Source: Klebsiella pneumoniae (GTDB lineage Bacteria; Myxococcota_A; UBA796; SXON01). Taken from it: 64,000 nt of DNA. Below, one piece after another: positions 9,549 to 18,151 of the stretch (its first letter is position 1; each line of letters opens with the position of its first letter). Below the pieces are notes generated by a model. It saw only the letters and a program-made list of their open reading frames with translations, did no database searches and had not been told where the DNA came from. Position numbers and translations under genes: made by a program. The stretch is taken from assembly GCA_945862325.1 (NCBI GenBank), contig CAMAXZ010000017.1:16575-80574 (forward strand), in the 5' to 3' direction.

Positions 9549-10136
9549 CTAACGCGGCGCGCCGCGGGCGGCCGCGCGCTCGAGCGCCAACGCGACCGCT
9601 TCCCGCGCGAGCCACCTCGCCCGGCCGGACGGCCGCCGCCAGACCTCGGAGTCGACCGGCCACGGGCCGGCCTCGAAGCCGAGCTCGGCCGCGAGCGCGA
9701 GGGCTCGGCCGAGGTGGAATCGCTCGGTCACGAGCACGACGCGTCGCCGCTCGACGCCGAGGAGCCCGCGCGCCATCTCCAGGTTTCCCCGTGTGTTCCT
9801 GCTCTTTTCGTCCAGCATCAGCGCCGCTCGCGGCACCCCCGCGGCCTCGAGCGCGCGCGCGCTCACGACCGCCTCGCCGGGGGGGTGGAGGTGATGCGCC
9901 CCCGTGCACACGATGACCGGGGCCACCCGCGCGCACCACGCCGCGAGGGCGCCGTCGATCCGCGCGCGCAGCGACGACGACGGGGTGCCGTCCGGCCGAA
10001 CCGCAGCACCGAGCAAGACGATCGCGTCGACCGGTGTCGTCGCCGGAGACAGGCGTGAGGCGGCGAGCACCTCACGCGCGGCGGCGGGCAGCGCGGCCGG
10101 GACGCGGAGCGGCACGGCCGGGTCCCAGCGGCGCAC
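9549..10136 (-). CDS. YdcF/SanA-like DUF218 domain protein
   Basis: 195 aa. It matches the DUF218 pattern: [10 protein letters not shown] near residue 38, a central VIVCTGAHH, the E/K...SRNTRGNLE segment, and [19 protein letters not shown]. Family members such as SanA, ElyC and YdcF act at the envelope, and ElyC affects peptidoglycan assembly. There is no clear transmembrane anchor here, so this may be a soluble form. It starts with GTG at the base right after the stop of the upstream CTERM protein gene and ends 23 bases before sucB, so it belongs to the same operon. Confidence 0.8.
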   Translation of the reverse strand: MRRWDPAVPLRVPAALPAAAREVLAASRLSPATTPVDAIVLLGAAVRPDGTPSSSLRARIDGALAAWCARVAPVIVCTGAHHLHPPGEAVVSARALEAAGVPRAALMLDEKSRNTRGNLEMARGLLGVERRRVVLVTERFHLGRALALAAELGFEAGPWPVDSEVWRRPSGRARWLAREAVALALERAAARGAPR

Positions 10137-10778
10137 TCAGCGGCCCGGCGCGCGCCGCGCGACGAGCAGGCCGAGCGCGCCGAGCAGCGCGCCGAGGGTG
10201 GAGCCGTCGGCCGCGCCCCACCCACACCCGGGCGACCCCGGCGCGGCCGGGACCTCCGACACGGGCGCGCGCACCGGGGCGTCAGACGGCGTAACCGGGG
10301 CGGTTGGCGCGTCCGAAACCGTTGGTTCGACCGCCACGTCCGTGGGCGGGCGATCGAGCAGCGCGACGTTTGCCCGATCCTCCTCGGTGAGGAGGCCGTC
10401 GGTGTAGGTGGCGCGTGGCGTGTACCAGGGCCACTGGGCAAAGACCTTCGCGTGTTCGGGCACCGGCGAGGCGCGACCCCGGCGCGCGTGCACGCCGTCG
10501 GCGAGGAGCCGACGGTCGGCGGGACGCATGCGGCGGACGTGCTCCGCCGGTACCGGCCCAGGATGGAGCAGGTACCAGACGGCGAGCGCGCGCGTCAGCC
10601 GTTCGGAGCCCTTCCCCGCGCCCGCGTCGATCGCGACGACCAGCGCGTCGCGCCCCGCGTCGGTCGCGGTCACGCAGTCGTAGGCTTCCCGGGTGCCGGA
10701 CGCCCGGACCGCGTCCAGCGCGGCCGCGATGTCGCAGTCCGCGGCGAGCGCCGCGGCGACGGCCAAGAGGGGGCTCAT
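10137..10778 (-). CDS. Secreted protein with MYXO-CTERM-like tail
   Basis: 213 aa. It has a signal peptide (MSPLLAVAAALA), a Cys-containing helical body of about 130 residues, a Thr/Pro/Val-rich linker and a C-terminal tail GCGW, hydrophobic helix, VARRAPGR. The order Cys, membrane segment and Arg cluster fits MYXO-CTERM sorting signals, which attach proteins to the myxobacterial surface. The body is not recognised. The ATG overlaps the glpK stop (ATGA), and the next gene begins straight after its own stop. Confidence 0.7.
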   Translation of the reverse strand: MSPLLAVAAALAADCDIAAALDAVRASGTREAYDCVTATDAGRDALVVAIDAGAGKGSERLTRALAVWYLLHPGPVPAEHVRRMRPADRRLLADGVHARRGRASPVPEHAKVFAQWPWYTPRATYTDGLLTEEDRANVALLDRPPTDVAVEPTVSDAPTAPVTPSDAPVRAPVSEVPAAPGSPGCGWGAADGSTLGALLGALGLLVARRAPGR

Positions 10779-12241
10779 GCGCGCGCCACGGCGGCCGACC
10801 AGGCCGACAACGTGCGCGCGATCACGAGGGGGTCGCCGGAGGGGGAGAAGCGACGCTCCTCGCTCGACGCGCCCCGGAGCGCCTCCACGTCCGGCCACAT
10901 CCCGACGCCGAGCCCCGCGAGGAGCGCGGCGCCCATCGCGGTGCTCTCGAGGTTGCGGGGGCGCACGCACGGCACCCCGAGCACATCGGCCTGGATCTGC
11001 ATCAGCAGGTCGTTCCGCGCCGCGCCGCCGTCGACGCGCAGCTCGCGCAGCGGCGCGCCCGCGTCCGCCGCCATGGCGCCGAGGATGTCGGTGAGCTGCA
11101 GCGCGACCCCCTCGAGCACGGCCCGCGCGATGTGGGCCCTGGTGGTCCCGCGCGTGAGGCCGCTCAGGAGGCCCCGCGCGTCCGGACGCCAATGGGGCGC
11201 GCCGAGCCCGGCGAGCGCGGGCACGAACACCACGCCGCCGCTGTCGGGCACCGTGGCCGCGAGCGCCTCGACCTCCGCGCTGGACTGGAAGAACCCGAGC
11301 CCGTCCCGCAGCCACTGCACGGCCGCGCCCGCCACGAACGCGCTGCCCTCGAGCGCGTAGGTGACCTCGCCGCCGAGCCGCCACCCGATCGTCGTCAGGA
11401 GCCCGTGGCGGCTCGTCACCGCTGTCGCGCCGGTGTTCAGCAGGAGGAACGCGCCCGTGCCGTACGTGCACTTCGCCATGCCCGGCGCGAAGCACGCCTG
11501 GCCGAACAGCGCGCTCTGCTGGTCGCCCGCGAGCCCGGCGACGGGGATGCCGTCCGGCAGGAACCCTACGCCGCGGGTATGGCCGAACACCCCGGCGTTG
11601 TCGACGACCCGCGGCAGGCACGCGAGCGGCACCCCGAAGCGCTCGCACAGCGCGGGATCCCACGCGAGCGCGTGGATGTCGTACAGCAAGGTGCGCGACG
11701 CGTTGCTCGGGTCGGTCACGTGCTCGCCGGTCAGCCGCCAGGCCACGTAGCTGTCGATCGTCCCGAATCGCAGCCGACCGGAGGCCGCGCCTTCGGCCAC
11801 GCCCGGGACGTTCTGGAGCACCCACTCCGCCTTCGTGGCCGAGAAGTACGGGTCGAGCACCAGGCCGGTCCGCGCGCGCACCTCGTCCTCGAGCCCCTCG
11901 GCGCGGAGCGCCTCGCAGCGCGCGGCCGTTCGGCGGTCCTGCCAGACCAGGGCACGGTGGGCGGGCGCGCCGGTCGTGCCGTCCCAGAACAGCGAGGTCT
12001 CCCGCTGGTTGGTGACCCCGATCGCGGCGATGCGGCCGACGTCCACCGCGGACAAGACGCCGCCCACGGCGGCGCCCACCGAGGCCCAGATCTCGTCGGG
12101 CTCGTGCTCGACGCGGCCGGGCGCCGGAAAGTGATTGGGGAACTCGACGTTGTGCGAGGCGAGCACGCGGCCCGCGACGTCGACCAGCAGCGCGGTGCTG
12201 CCGGTGGTACCTTGATCGATGGCGAGGACGACGTCCTTCAT
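10775..12241 (-). CDS. glpK: Glycerol kinase
   Basis: 488 aa, the usual length. It opens with the FGGY-kinase phosphate loop AIDQGTTGSTALLVD, continues with GVTNQRETSLFWD and VWQDRRT, and carries the family's central YGTGAFLLLNTG and the C-terminal LRVDGGAARNDLLMQIQAD. It phosphorylates glycerol to sn-glycerol-3-phosphate in the cytoplasm, feeding lipid synthesis or glycolysis. No glycerol facilitator (glpF) or glpD is nearby. A TAGCAT -10 box ends six bases before the ATG, so the transcript may be leaderless. It is the first gene of a four-gene run ending with sucB. Confidence 0.95.
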   Translation of the reverse strand: MKDVVLAIDQGTTGSTALLVDVAGRVLASHNVEFPNHFPAPGRVEHEPDEIWASVGAAVGGVLSAVDVGRIAAIGVTNQRETSLFWDGTTGAPAHRALVWQDRRTAARCEALRAEGLEDEVRARTGLVLDPYFSATKAEWVLQNVPGVAEGAASGRLRFGTIDSYVAWRLTGEHVTDPSNASRTLLYDIHALAWDPALCERFGVPLACLPRVVDNAGVFGHTRGVGFLPDGIPVAGLAGDQQSALFGQACFAPGMAKCTYGTGAFLLLNTGATAVTSRHGLLTTIGWRLGGEVTYALEGSAFVAGAAVQWLRDGLGFFQSSAEVEALAATVPDSGGVVFVPALAGLGAPHWRPDARGLLSGLTRGTTRAHIARAVLEGVALQLTDILGAMAADAGAPLRELRVDGGAARNDLLMQIQADVLGVPCVRPRNLESTAMGAALLAGLGVGMWPDVEALRGASSEERRFSPSGDPLVIARTLSAWSAAVARA

Positions 12242-12247
12242 CCATCG

Positions 12248-12253
12248 ATGCTA
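12248..12253 (-). promoter_or_regulatory. glpK -10 box (TAGCAT on the minus strand)
   Basis: TAGCAT reads toward glpK and ends six bases before its ATG. Seventeen bases further upstream is TCGCAA, a weak -35 that is the reverse complement of the TTGCGA used by the opposite gene. The two divergent promoters therefore overlap. A leaderless glpK message is predicted. Confidence 0.5.
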
Positions 12254-12270
12254 CCGCGTCGCCGGACGCG

Positions 12271-12299
12271 TTGCGAGCCCGCGCCCCCGGCGCTATCCA
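12271..12299 (+). promoter_or_regulatory. Promoter of the lipoprotein operon
   Basis: TTGCGA at 12271, a 17-base spacer, then TATCCA at 12294-12299. The predicted start is about 12306. A GCGGAGG ribosome site precedes the ATG at 12317. The spacing matches other promoters in this window. Confidence 0.6.
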
Positions 12300-12316
12300 A
12301 CCTGCGGAGGAACCCC

Positions 12317-12928
12317 ATGATCACGCTCGCCCTCGGCTTCCTGGCGTGCACCGGCCCACAGCCCGGGTACGACGGTACGAACATGACGAACTACTTCCCG
12401 ATCGACGGCGCGCGCGAGTCCTCGTTCCGCAACGACGACACGTCGATCGAGTGGACCCTCGCCATGAAGACCGTCCAGCCCGTCGAGACGATCGACGGCC
12501 GCCGCGTCGTGACCTACGAGCTGACCAACGACGACACCGGCGAAGTGCTCGGCGCCGTGAAGTGGTCCGCCAGCGACGACGTGCTCATCCACGCCTGGCG
12601 CTCCGGCACGGACGAGTGGACCGAGTTCGACACGCCGGTCGTGTTCGCCGAAGAGAGCATGAACCTCGACGAGACCGTCGAGACGACGACCAACGGCTCG
12701 ACGTTCACCGCCACGCGCCACGAGATCGCGACGTGCGACGTCGTCTACGGCGACTCCTTCGACAACTGCATCCGCGTCACCCTCGACGACGGCGACGGCG
12801 ATGACGCCGCCGGACCGATCTTCGCGGGAGAATACTGGCTCGCCGGCACGTACGGCGTCGCTCGCATGACGACCACCGGCTGGTCGCAGGCCTGGAGCCT
12901 CTCCGACCACGAGTACAGCGCGGAGTGA
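12317..12928 (+). CDS. Lipoprotein of unknown function
   Basis: 203 aa. It has a short lipoprotein signal (MITLALGFLAC, lipobox LAC) and an acidic, strand-rich body with the opening FPIDGARESSFRNDD. The pattern resembles small secreted proteins with a single beta-sandwich; I do not recognise a family. Two late Cys residues (ATCDVV and DNCIRV) could form a disulphide. The start is supported by an SD sequence and a good promoter. It heads a series of four lipoprotein genes joined by four-base stop/start overlaps. Confidence 0.75.
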   Translation: MITLALGFLACTGPQPGYDGTNMTNYFPIDGARESSFRNDDTSIEWTLAMKTVQPVETIDGRRVVTYELTNDDTGEVLGAVKWSASDDVLIHAWRSGTDEWTEFDTPVVFAEESMNLDETVETTTNGSTFTATRHEIATCDVVYGDSFDNCIRVTLDDGDGDDAAGPIFAGEYWLAGTYGVARMTTTGWSQAWSLSDHEYSAE

Positions 12929-13317
12929 TCCTCGCGGTCGCGCTGGTCCTGGGCTGCGCCGGCCCGTCCTACGATCGGGCGGACCTGCAGCTCGACGTCG
13001 CGGGGTCGCTCCCGGCGGACGCCGAGCGGCTGCGGGTCTGCGTGGTCGGCTCCGGCGTCGTGACCCAGGGCGCCGGAAACGGGCGCGCGGCGATCACCGG
13101 CCTCCCGGCGGATGAACCCGCCGACGTGACAGTGGTCGTGCTCGACGACGCCGACCGCGTCCTCGCCTCCGCGGGGCCCACGCGGCTCGACGGCGAAGCG
13201 CCGTGGGCCACCACGCCGCTCGCCGCGCCGGGCGCCGACTGCGACGATCCGGGGTCACCCGCGGCGGCGGGGAACGCCACGTGGCTGCTCGCGGTACGCT
13301 TCGACGAGGCGCCATGA
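12925..13317 (+). CDS. Small lipoprotein
   Basis: 130 aa. The signal MILAVALVLGC has a clear lipobox (VLGC). The rest (DLQLDVAGSLPADAERLRVCVVGSG) looks like one compact beta-sandwich with a possible disulphide (Cys in LRVCVV and in GADCDD). No family is recognised. The GTG start overlaps the previous stop (GTGA), which explains the choice of start and implies translational coupling. Confidence 0.75.
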   Translation: MILAVALVLGCAGPSYDRADLQLDVAGSLPADAERLRVCVVGSGVVTQGAGNGRAAITGLPADEPADVTVVVLDDADRVLASAGPTRLDGEAPWATTPLAAPGADCDDPGSPAAAGNATWLLAVRFDEAP

Positions 13318-13703
13318 TCCTCCTGCTCGCCGTGGCCTGCTCGGGTTCCCCCGCCGATCCGGACGCCGGCTTCGCGGTCGTGGGCACCTCCCCCGCCGAC
13401 GGCGCGGTCGACGTCGTCGAGGCGCACATCCCCGAAGTGTGGTTCAACGCCGCGAGCGACCCCGCCGCCTGTACGACCGACACCGTGCGCATCGACGCGC
13501 TCTACGCGGACGGCTCCGTGGCGTTCGCGGTGCCGCTCGGCCTCGAGCCCATCGACGGCGGCGTGAAGCTCCGCCTCCGACCGGAGGAAGTTCTGCCCGA
13601 AGGCTGGTCGTACGCGCTCACGGTGGCCGACGGCGACGCCGGCTGCGCGAGCACCGCCGGCGACGTCGTGCGGCCGCACCTCTCCACCTTCCTCGTGCCA
13701 TGA
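13314..13703 (+). CDS. Lipoprotein with an Ig-like (Big_5/SbsA type) domain
   Basis: 129 aa. The signal MILLLAVAC is very short but ends with a good lipobox. After it, VVGTSPADGAVDVVEAHIPEVWFN is split by the usual TxPADGAxxV start of SbsA-like Ig domains, which typically contain a strand with IxxxFN or similar. The domain ends at the C-terminus. Two Cys (AACTTD and GCASTA) may pair. The ATG overlaps the upstream stop (ATGA). Confidence 0.7.
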   Translation: MILLLAVACSGSPADPDAGFAVVGTSPADGAVDVVEAHIPEVWFNAASDPAACTTDTVRIDALYADGSVAFAVPLGLEPIDGGVKLRLRPEEVLPEGWSYALTVADGDAGCASTAGDVVRPHLSTFLVP

Positions 13704-15379
13704 GCGCCATGACGCCGCTGCTCGCCCTGCTCGCCTGCGCACCGAACGCCGCGAAGCCGCAGGACTCGGACTCCGGCTACCTGTTCGTCGACACCGGGCT
13801 GTTGCCGGACGACTCCGCCGACAGCGGCGACTCCGGGCTCGACACCGACACGGCCTCCGCCCCAATCGATCTAGGACTGTGGCCGAGCGGGCTCGACCTC
13901 GCGCCAGGGGGCGTCGTCGCGATGCGGCTCGTCTCCGTGGACGCGGACGGGGTCCGCACCGCGGGGCCCGCCGCCACGTGGTCGAGCTCGGACGCCACGA
14001 TCGCCGCCGTCGACCCCGACGGCGTCGTGACGGCGCTCGCGGCCGGCGCCGTCACCGTGCGCGCCCGCGTCGGCGACGCCGAAGCCGCGGCCGACCTCCG
14101 CGTTCGGGACGACGGTACGCTGACGGTGCGGGTGGTCGATCCGGCGACCGGGGCCCCGCTCGAAGGCGCCTCGGCGCGCGTGGAGGGCGGCCAGACCGTC
14201 GTCACCGGCGCGGACGGCGTCGCGACGATCCCCGTCGAAGGGGGGGCGCCGGTCACCCTGACCGTCTGGTCGGACGACTCCTGGGACACGGTCAGCGTCG
14301 TCGACATCGCCGCCCGCGCGCTGGTGCTGCCGCTCCGGGCCAAAGCGAGCAGCGACGGCTGGGACGCGACCATCGCCGGGTCGGTCGATCACGCGGGGGT
14401 GCCCGCGGCCGCCTGGGACGAGATCGGCGTCGGGATTGCCTTTCCAACGGTGCAGGGGCCCCTCGGCGCGCTGTTCGTCGACGCCCTCTTCGGCGCCGCC
14501 CGCACCGTCACGGTGTTCGGCGCCGACATGGAAGCGCCGAGCAACCTGTTCCTCCGCGACACGCCGACCTACGCGGCCCCGGCGCGCGCCGGCACCGTCG
14601 GCGCGTGGGCGCTCGCCGGCCCCGTCGCGGTCGCCGATGCCACCGCCGGCCTCGCAGGGGCGGGCGACGCCCTCGCCCTGCTCCTCTCCGATCCGTCGGC
14701 GCTCCGCTGGGGTTGGACGGGCGGTGGCGCCGCGGCGGACGGCAGCGTCGCCGCGCTCGACCTCGCGCCGGCCTCCACACTCGACGGGTCGGTCCCGGTG
14801 TCGCTCCCGGCGTTGCCGGACGGCTTCGCCGGTGACGAGCCCTGGCTCGTCCTCGTCGCCGACGCGCGCGCGGCCGAGGGGTGGGTGCCCGTCGGAATGG
14901 GCGTGGGGCGGGGCGCGTTCACCGTGGCGATCGTCGAGGGCCTCGACGGCGCCACCGGCCGGGCGGCGCAGGCCACGACCCAGGTCGGCGGGGTCGGCAG
15001 CGGGGGCGCCGCGGTGACGGTGATGGGGACCGAAGACGAGGTTGGAGCGATCCTCTTCCCGGAGGCCCCCTCCGTGCCCACCATTGACGCGTGGGCGCCC
15101 GCCACCCGCGCGCTCACCCTGTCCACGCCGTCGGGCGCCGATTGGGTCCGCGTCCGATTCACCGACGACCGCAAGCGCGTCCACGATCTGCTCGTCCCGC
15201 CCGACTGGTCCGGGGTCGTCCCGACCGGGTTCCCACAGTTCCACTACGTCCAATCCGACATCACCGTCACGACGGCGCGGGCCCTCACCGGGCACCGCGA
15301 GTCCTGGGCCGCCGGGGGCGCGCTCGAGCCGCGCGACGTCGATCCGGAGGCGATGTCTCGAAACACGAGGCCCCACTGA
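13700..15379 (+). CDS. Large lipoprotein with Big_2-like and carboxypeptidase-regulatory-like domains
   Basis: 559 aa. The signal (MTPLLALLAC) with lipobox is followed by an Asp/Ser/Thr-rich linker (about residues 20-55). A bacterial Ig-like domain of Big_2 type follows (ATWSSSDATIAAVDPDGVV). Next comes a domain with the phrase GTLTVRVVDPATGAPLEGA, typical of carboxypeptidase-regulatory-like folds. The remaining 300 residues are strand-rich and unrecognised. It is probably anchored in the outer membrane and holds something at the surface. The ATG at 13700 overlaps the previous stop; a second Met three codons later is also possible. Confidence 0.7.
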   Translation: MSAMTPLLALLACAPNAAKPQDSDSGYLFVDTGLLPDDSADSGDSGLDTDTASAPIDLGLWPSGLDLAPGGVVAMRLVSVDADGVRTAGPAATWSSSDATIAAVDPDGVVTALAAGAVTVRARVGDAEAAADLRVRDDGTLTVRVVDPATGAPLEGASARVEGGQTVVTGADGVATIPVEGGAPVTLTVWSDDSWDTVSVVDIAARALVLPLRAKASSDGWDATIAGSVDHAGVPAAAWDEIGVGIAFPTVQGPLGALFVDALFGAARTVTVFGADMEAPSNLFLRDTPTYAAPARAGTVGAWALAGPVAVADATAGLAGAGDALALLLSDPSALRWGWTGGGAAADGSVAALDLAPASTLDGSVPVSLPALPDGFAGDEPWLVLVADARAAEGWVPVGMGVGRGAFTVAIVEGLDGATGRAAQATTQVGGVGSGGAAVTVMGTEDEVGAILFPEAPSVPTIDAWAPATRALTLSTPSGADWVRVRFTDDRKRVHDLLVPPDWSGVVPTGFPQFHYVQSDITVTTARALTGHRESWAAGGALEPRDVDPEAMSRNTRPH

Positions 15380-15380
15380 C

Positions 15381-17498
15381 ATGAACGCCGACTCGCTTCA
15401 CGCCGCCTTCGAACGCCTGTCCGTGCGCCCCGAGGTGCGCGCTTCGGCGCTCCGCAACCTCGAGCGGTGGATGACCGCCGACACCTTCGCGGCGTACCGC
15501 CCGCAGATCGCGTCGATGATCGCGCGCGAGCGTTGGGAGGTCCTGCTCGACAGCTTCTACCAGGTGATCCCGTTCGGCACCGGGGGCCGCCGCGGGCCGG
15601 TCGGCGTCGGGCCGAACCGGTTCAACCCCTACACCCTGGCGGCGAGCGTGCAGGGCCACGTGGCGTTCCTGCGCACGCGGTTCGGCGCCGGGCCGCTCAC
15701 CGTGGTCATCGCCTACGACGTGCGCCGCTACCGCGACGCCAACGGCGTCTACGACCCCACGGTGCCGAACCCCTGTCTCGGGCTGTCCTCCCGAGACTTC
15801 GCGGAGCTGGCCGCCGGCGTCTACGCCGCGAACGGCGTTCGCTCGGTGCTCCTGGCCCCCGAGTCCGACACCTACGTCAGCACCCCCGAGCTGTCGTTCG
15901 CGATTCGGAGCCTGCGGGCCGCCGGCGGGCTGAACGTGTCCGCGTCGCACAACCCGCCCGACGACAACGGCGGCAAATTCTACGACGCCGAGGGCGGACA
16001 GGAGGTGCCGCCCCGCGACGAAGCGATGGCCGCGCTCGTCGACGCCGTCGACGACATCCGCGCGATGTCGTACGCCCAGGCGCGCGCCGAGGGGTGGGTC
16101 ACCCCGTACCCCGCGGCGTGCCACGACGCGTACGTGGCGGCCAACCTCGCCACGTCCCTCGTCCCGAATCGCGACGCGCACGTCGTGTTCACCGGGCTGC
16201 ACGGCACCGGCGACACCACGGTCGTCGAGGTGCTCCGCGCGGCGGGCTTCCGCGTGGACGTCGAGCCCACACAGGCCGCCCACGACGGCAGCTTCCCCAA
16301 TGTCCCGTTCCGCACCCCGAACCCCGAGGTGCGTCAGAGCATGGACCGCGCGGTGGCGCTGGCGAAGGAGCTCGGCGCAGACCTCGTGATGGCCTGCGAC
16401 CCCGACGCCGACCGCCTCGGCCTGTGCGCCCGCGGCCCCGACGGCAATTTCCGGTTCTTCACCGGCAACGAGATCGCCGCGCTCGTCGCCGAGCACCGCC
16501 TCGCCCACGGCCGCTGGGAGCGCCCGATCGTGATGAAGACCGAGGTCACGAGCGACCTCGTGGCGCGGGTCGCGCGGTTCCACGGCGCCCAGGTGGTCGG
16601 CCACCTCATGGTCGGCTTCAAGTACATCGGCGCCGGGCTGCACGCGCTCGAGACGACCGGCGCGTTCGGAGGCGCCCACGGAGGCCTCGGCGACTTCGTC
16701 GTCGGCGTCGAAGAGTCGCACGGGGTGCTCGTCACCCCGGCCATCCGCGACAAGGACGCGGCGGGCGGCGCGCTCGCCCTGGCGGAGCACGCGGCGCTGT
16801 TGAAGGGCGAAGGCCGCACGCTCGTGGACGCGCTGGAGGGCCTGTGGCGCCGTGTCGGCTACGTGCACAACGAGCTCGTCAGCACGGTGATGCGCGGCGC
16901 CGCGGGCAAGGCGCGCATCGAGCAGATCCAGGCGACCATGCGGGCCAATCCGCCGACCCACGTCGGCGCGCGCGCGGTCACCGCCGTGCACGATCGCGCC
17001 GACCCGGCGGGGCCGCTCGGGCCGCTGAAGAGCGGGTCGGACGCCGCGAGCCGCGACGTGCTGGTCATCGAGCTGGGGGACGAGGCCCGTCTGCTGCTGC
17101 GACCGAGCGGCACGGAGCCGAAGAACAAGATCTACGTCGAATATCGAGGCACGCCCGGGGCCGATCCGACGACGGAGATCCCGCGCTGCGCCGCCGAGGC
17201 GCGGGGCATCGCCCGCGCGTTCACCCAGGACATGTTGCGGCGGGTCGGCATCGAGCTGCCGGAGTGGGCGTTGTACGTGAGCGACCTCGTCGCGATCGAG
17301 CAGAAGTCCCACTTCGCGGAGTCGCTCCTGCCCGGCGTCCTCGCGCGCCTCGACGATCCTGCCCTGCCGACGTGGCTCGACGCCGAGCTTCGGCCGTACG
17401 GGAAGGACCCGCGGGCGCTCGTGGCGGACGCCGTGCGCGCATGGGCGGCGCTCGGCCACGCCGACGCCGCTCGGGTCGCGGCGGCCTTCGGCGCCTGA
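15381..17498 (+). CDS. Phosphohexomutase (phosphoglucomutase/phosphomannomutase family)
   Basis: 705 aa, longer than the usual 450-580. The active-site Ser189 lies in SASHNPPDDNGG, and the metal loop DPDADR starts at 340. EESHG marks the sugar-binding loop and RPSGTEPKNK the phosphate-binding C-terminal domain. The enzyme moves phosphate between C1 and C6 of hexoses in the cytoplasm for polysaccharide or central metabolism. Glucose versus mannose preference cannot be read. The C-terminal 100 residues beyond the phosphate domain are an extra extension. It starts one base after the lipoprotein stop, so it may be cotranscribed, though the functions are unrelated. Confidence 0.88.
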   Translation: MNADSLHAAFERLSVRPEVRASALRNLERWMTADTFAAYRPQIASMIARERWEVLLDSFYQVIPFGTGGRRGPVGVGPNRFNPYTLAASVQGHVAFLRTRFGAGPLTVVIAYDVRRYRDANGVYDPTVPNPCLGLSSRDFAELAAGVYAANGVRSVLLAPESDTYVSTPELSFAIRSLRAAGGLNVSASHNPPDDNGGKFYDAEGGQEVPPRDEAMAALVDAVDDIRAMSYAQARAEGWVTPYPAACHDAYVAANLATSLVPNRDAHVVFTGLHGTGDTTVVEVLRAAGFRVDVEPTQAAHDGSFPNVPFRTPNPEVRQSMDRAVALAKELGADLVMACDPDADRLGLCARGPDGNFRFFTGNEIAALVAEHRLAHGRWERPIVMKTEVTSDLVARVARFHGAQVVGHLMVGFKYIGAGLHALETTGAFGGAHGGLGDFVVGVEESHGVLVTPAIRDKDAAGGALALAEHAALLKGEGRTLVDALEGLWRRVGYVHNELVSTVMRGAAGKARIEQIQATMRANPPTHVGARAVTAVHDRADPAGPLGPLKSGSDAASRDVLVIELGDEARLLLRPSGTEPKNKIYVEYRGTPGADPTTEIPRCAAEARGIARAFTQDMLRRVGIELPEWALYVSDLVAIEQKSHFAESLLPGVLARLDDPALPTWLDAELRPYGKDPRALVADAVRAWAALGHADAARVAAAFGA

Positions 17499-17512
17499 GG
17501 CGTCGCCGGGCG

Positions 17513-18151
17513 TCAGTCCCGAAAGGGCACGTCGTACGCGCGCAACGCGCCCTCGAGAGCGTCGAGGGTGCGAACGGACACCGTCGCGCCTACGGGCGGA
17601 GGTACGTCCCAGCCCACGCCGATCATCGGCCACCCGGCCGCCACAGCGGCGCCCACGTCCGCGGGACCGTCGCCGACCATGACCCCGTCGCGCGCCGCGA
17701 GGCGCGCCGCGGCCTCGCGGAGCGGCGCCGGGTCCGGCTTGCGGGTCGGGAGGGTGTCGGCGCCGAGGACGACCGAGAAGTATCGCTCGAGGCCGAGCGC
17801 GTGGACGCAGCGAAGCGCGAGGCGCTCCGGCTTGTTGGTGACGATGGCCATCGGGGCGTCGATGCGCGCGAGCAGCGCCGGCAGCGCCGCGGGCCACACC
17901 CGCGTGCGCACCGTGAGGTGACGCGCATAGTCTTCGAGGAACGCCGTGAGCATGGCGTCGTCGGCGACGCCGCCGGCCGCGGACGCGCACTGATCGAGCA
18001 GGCGCCGCGCGCCTTCTCCGATGAACCCCCGCACCCGGGCCTCCCCGAGCGCCGGCAGGCCGCGCGCGACGAGCGCGCGATCGACCGCGGCGGCGATGTC
18101 GCCGGCGCTGTCGATCAGGGTGCCGTCCAGGTCCCACGCGACGATGCGCAT
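17513..18151 (-). CDS. gph: HAD-family phosphatase, phosphoglycolate phosphatase-like
   Basis: 212 aa. The HAD nucleophile motif DLDGTLIDS starts at Asp7, with Asp9 as acid/base. A cap helix follows, then the third motif (KPDPAPLREA) and GDGPADVGAA for metal binding. This arrangement fits phosphoglycolate phosphatase, which salvages 2-phosphoglycolate; other small phosphate esters are possible. Its ATG overlaps the stop of the upstream hydrolase by one base (TGATG). Confidence 0.82.
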   Translation of the reverse strand: MRIVAWDLDGTLIDSAGDIAAAVDRALVARGLPALGEARVRGFIGEGARRLLDQCASAAGGVADDAMLTAFLEDYARHLTVRTRVWPAALPALLARIDAPMAIVTNKPERLALRCVHALGLERYFSVVLGADTLPTRKPDPAPLREAAARLAARDGVMVGDGPADVGAAVAAGWPMIGVGWDVPPPVGATVSVRTLDALEGALRAYDVPFRD

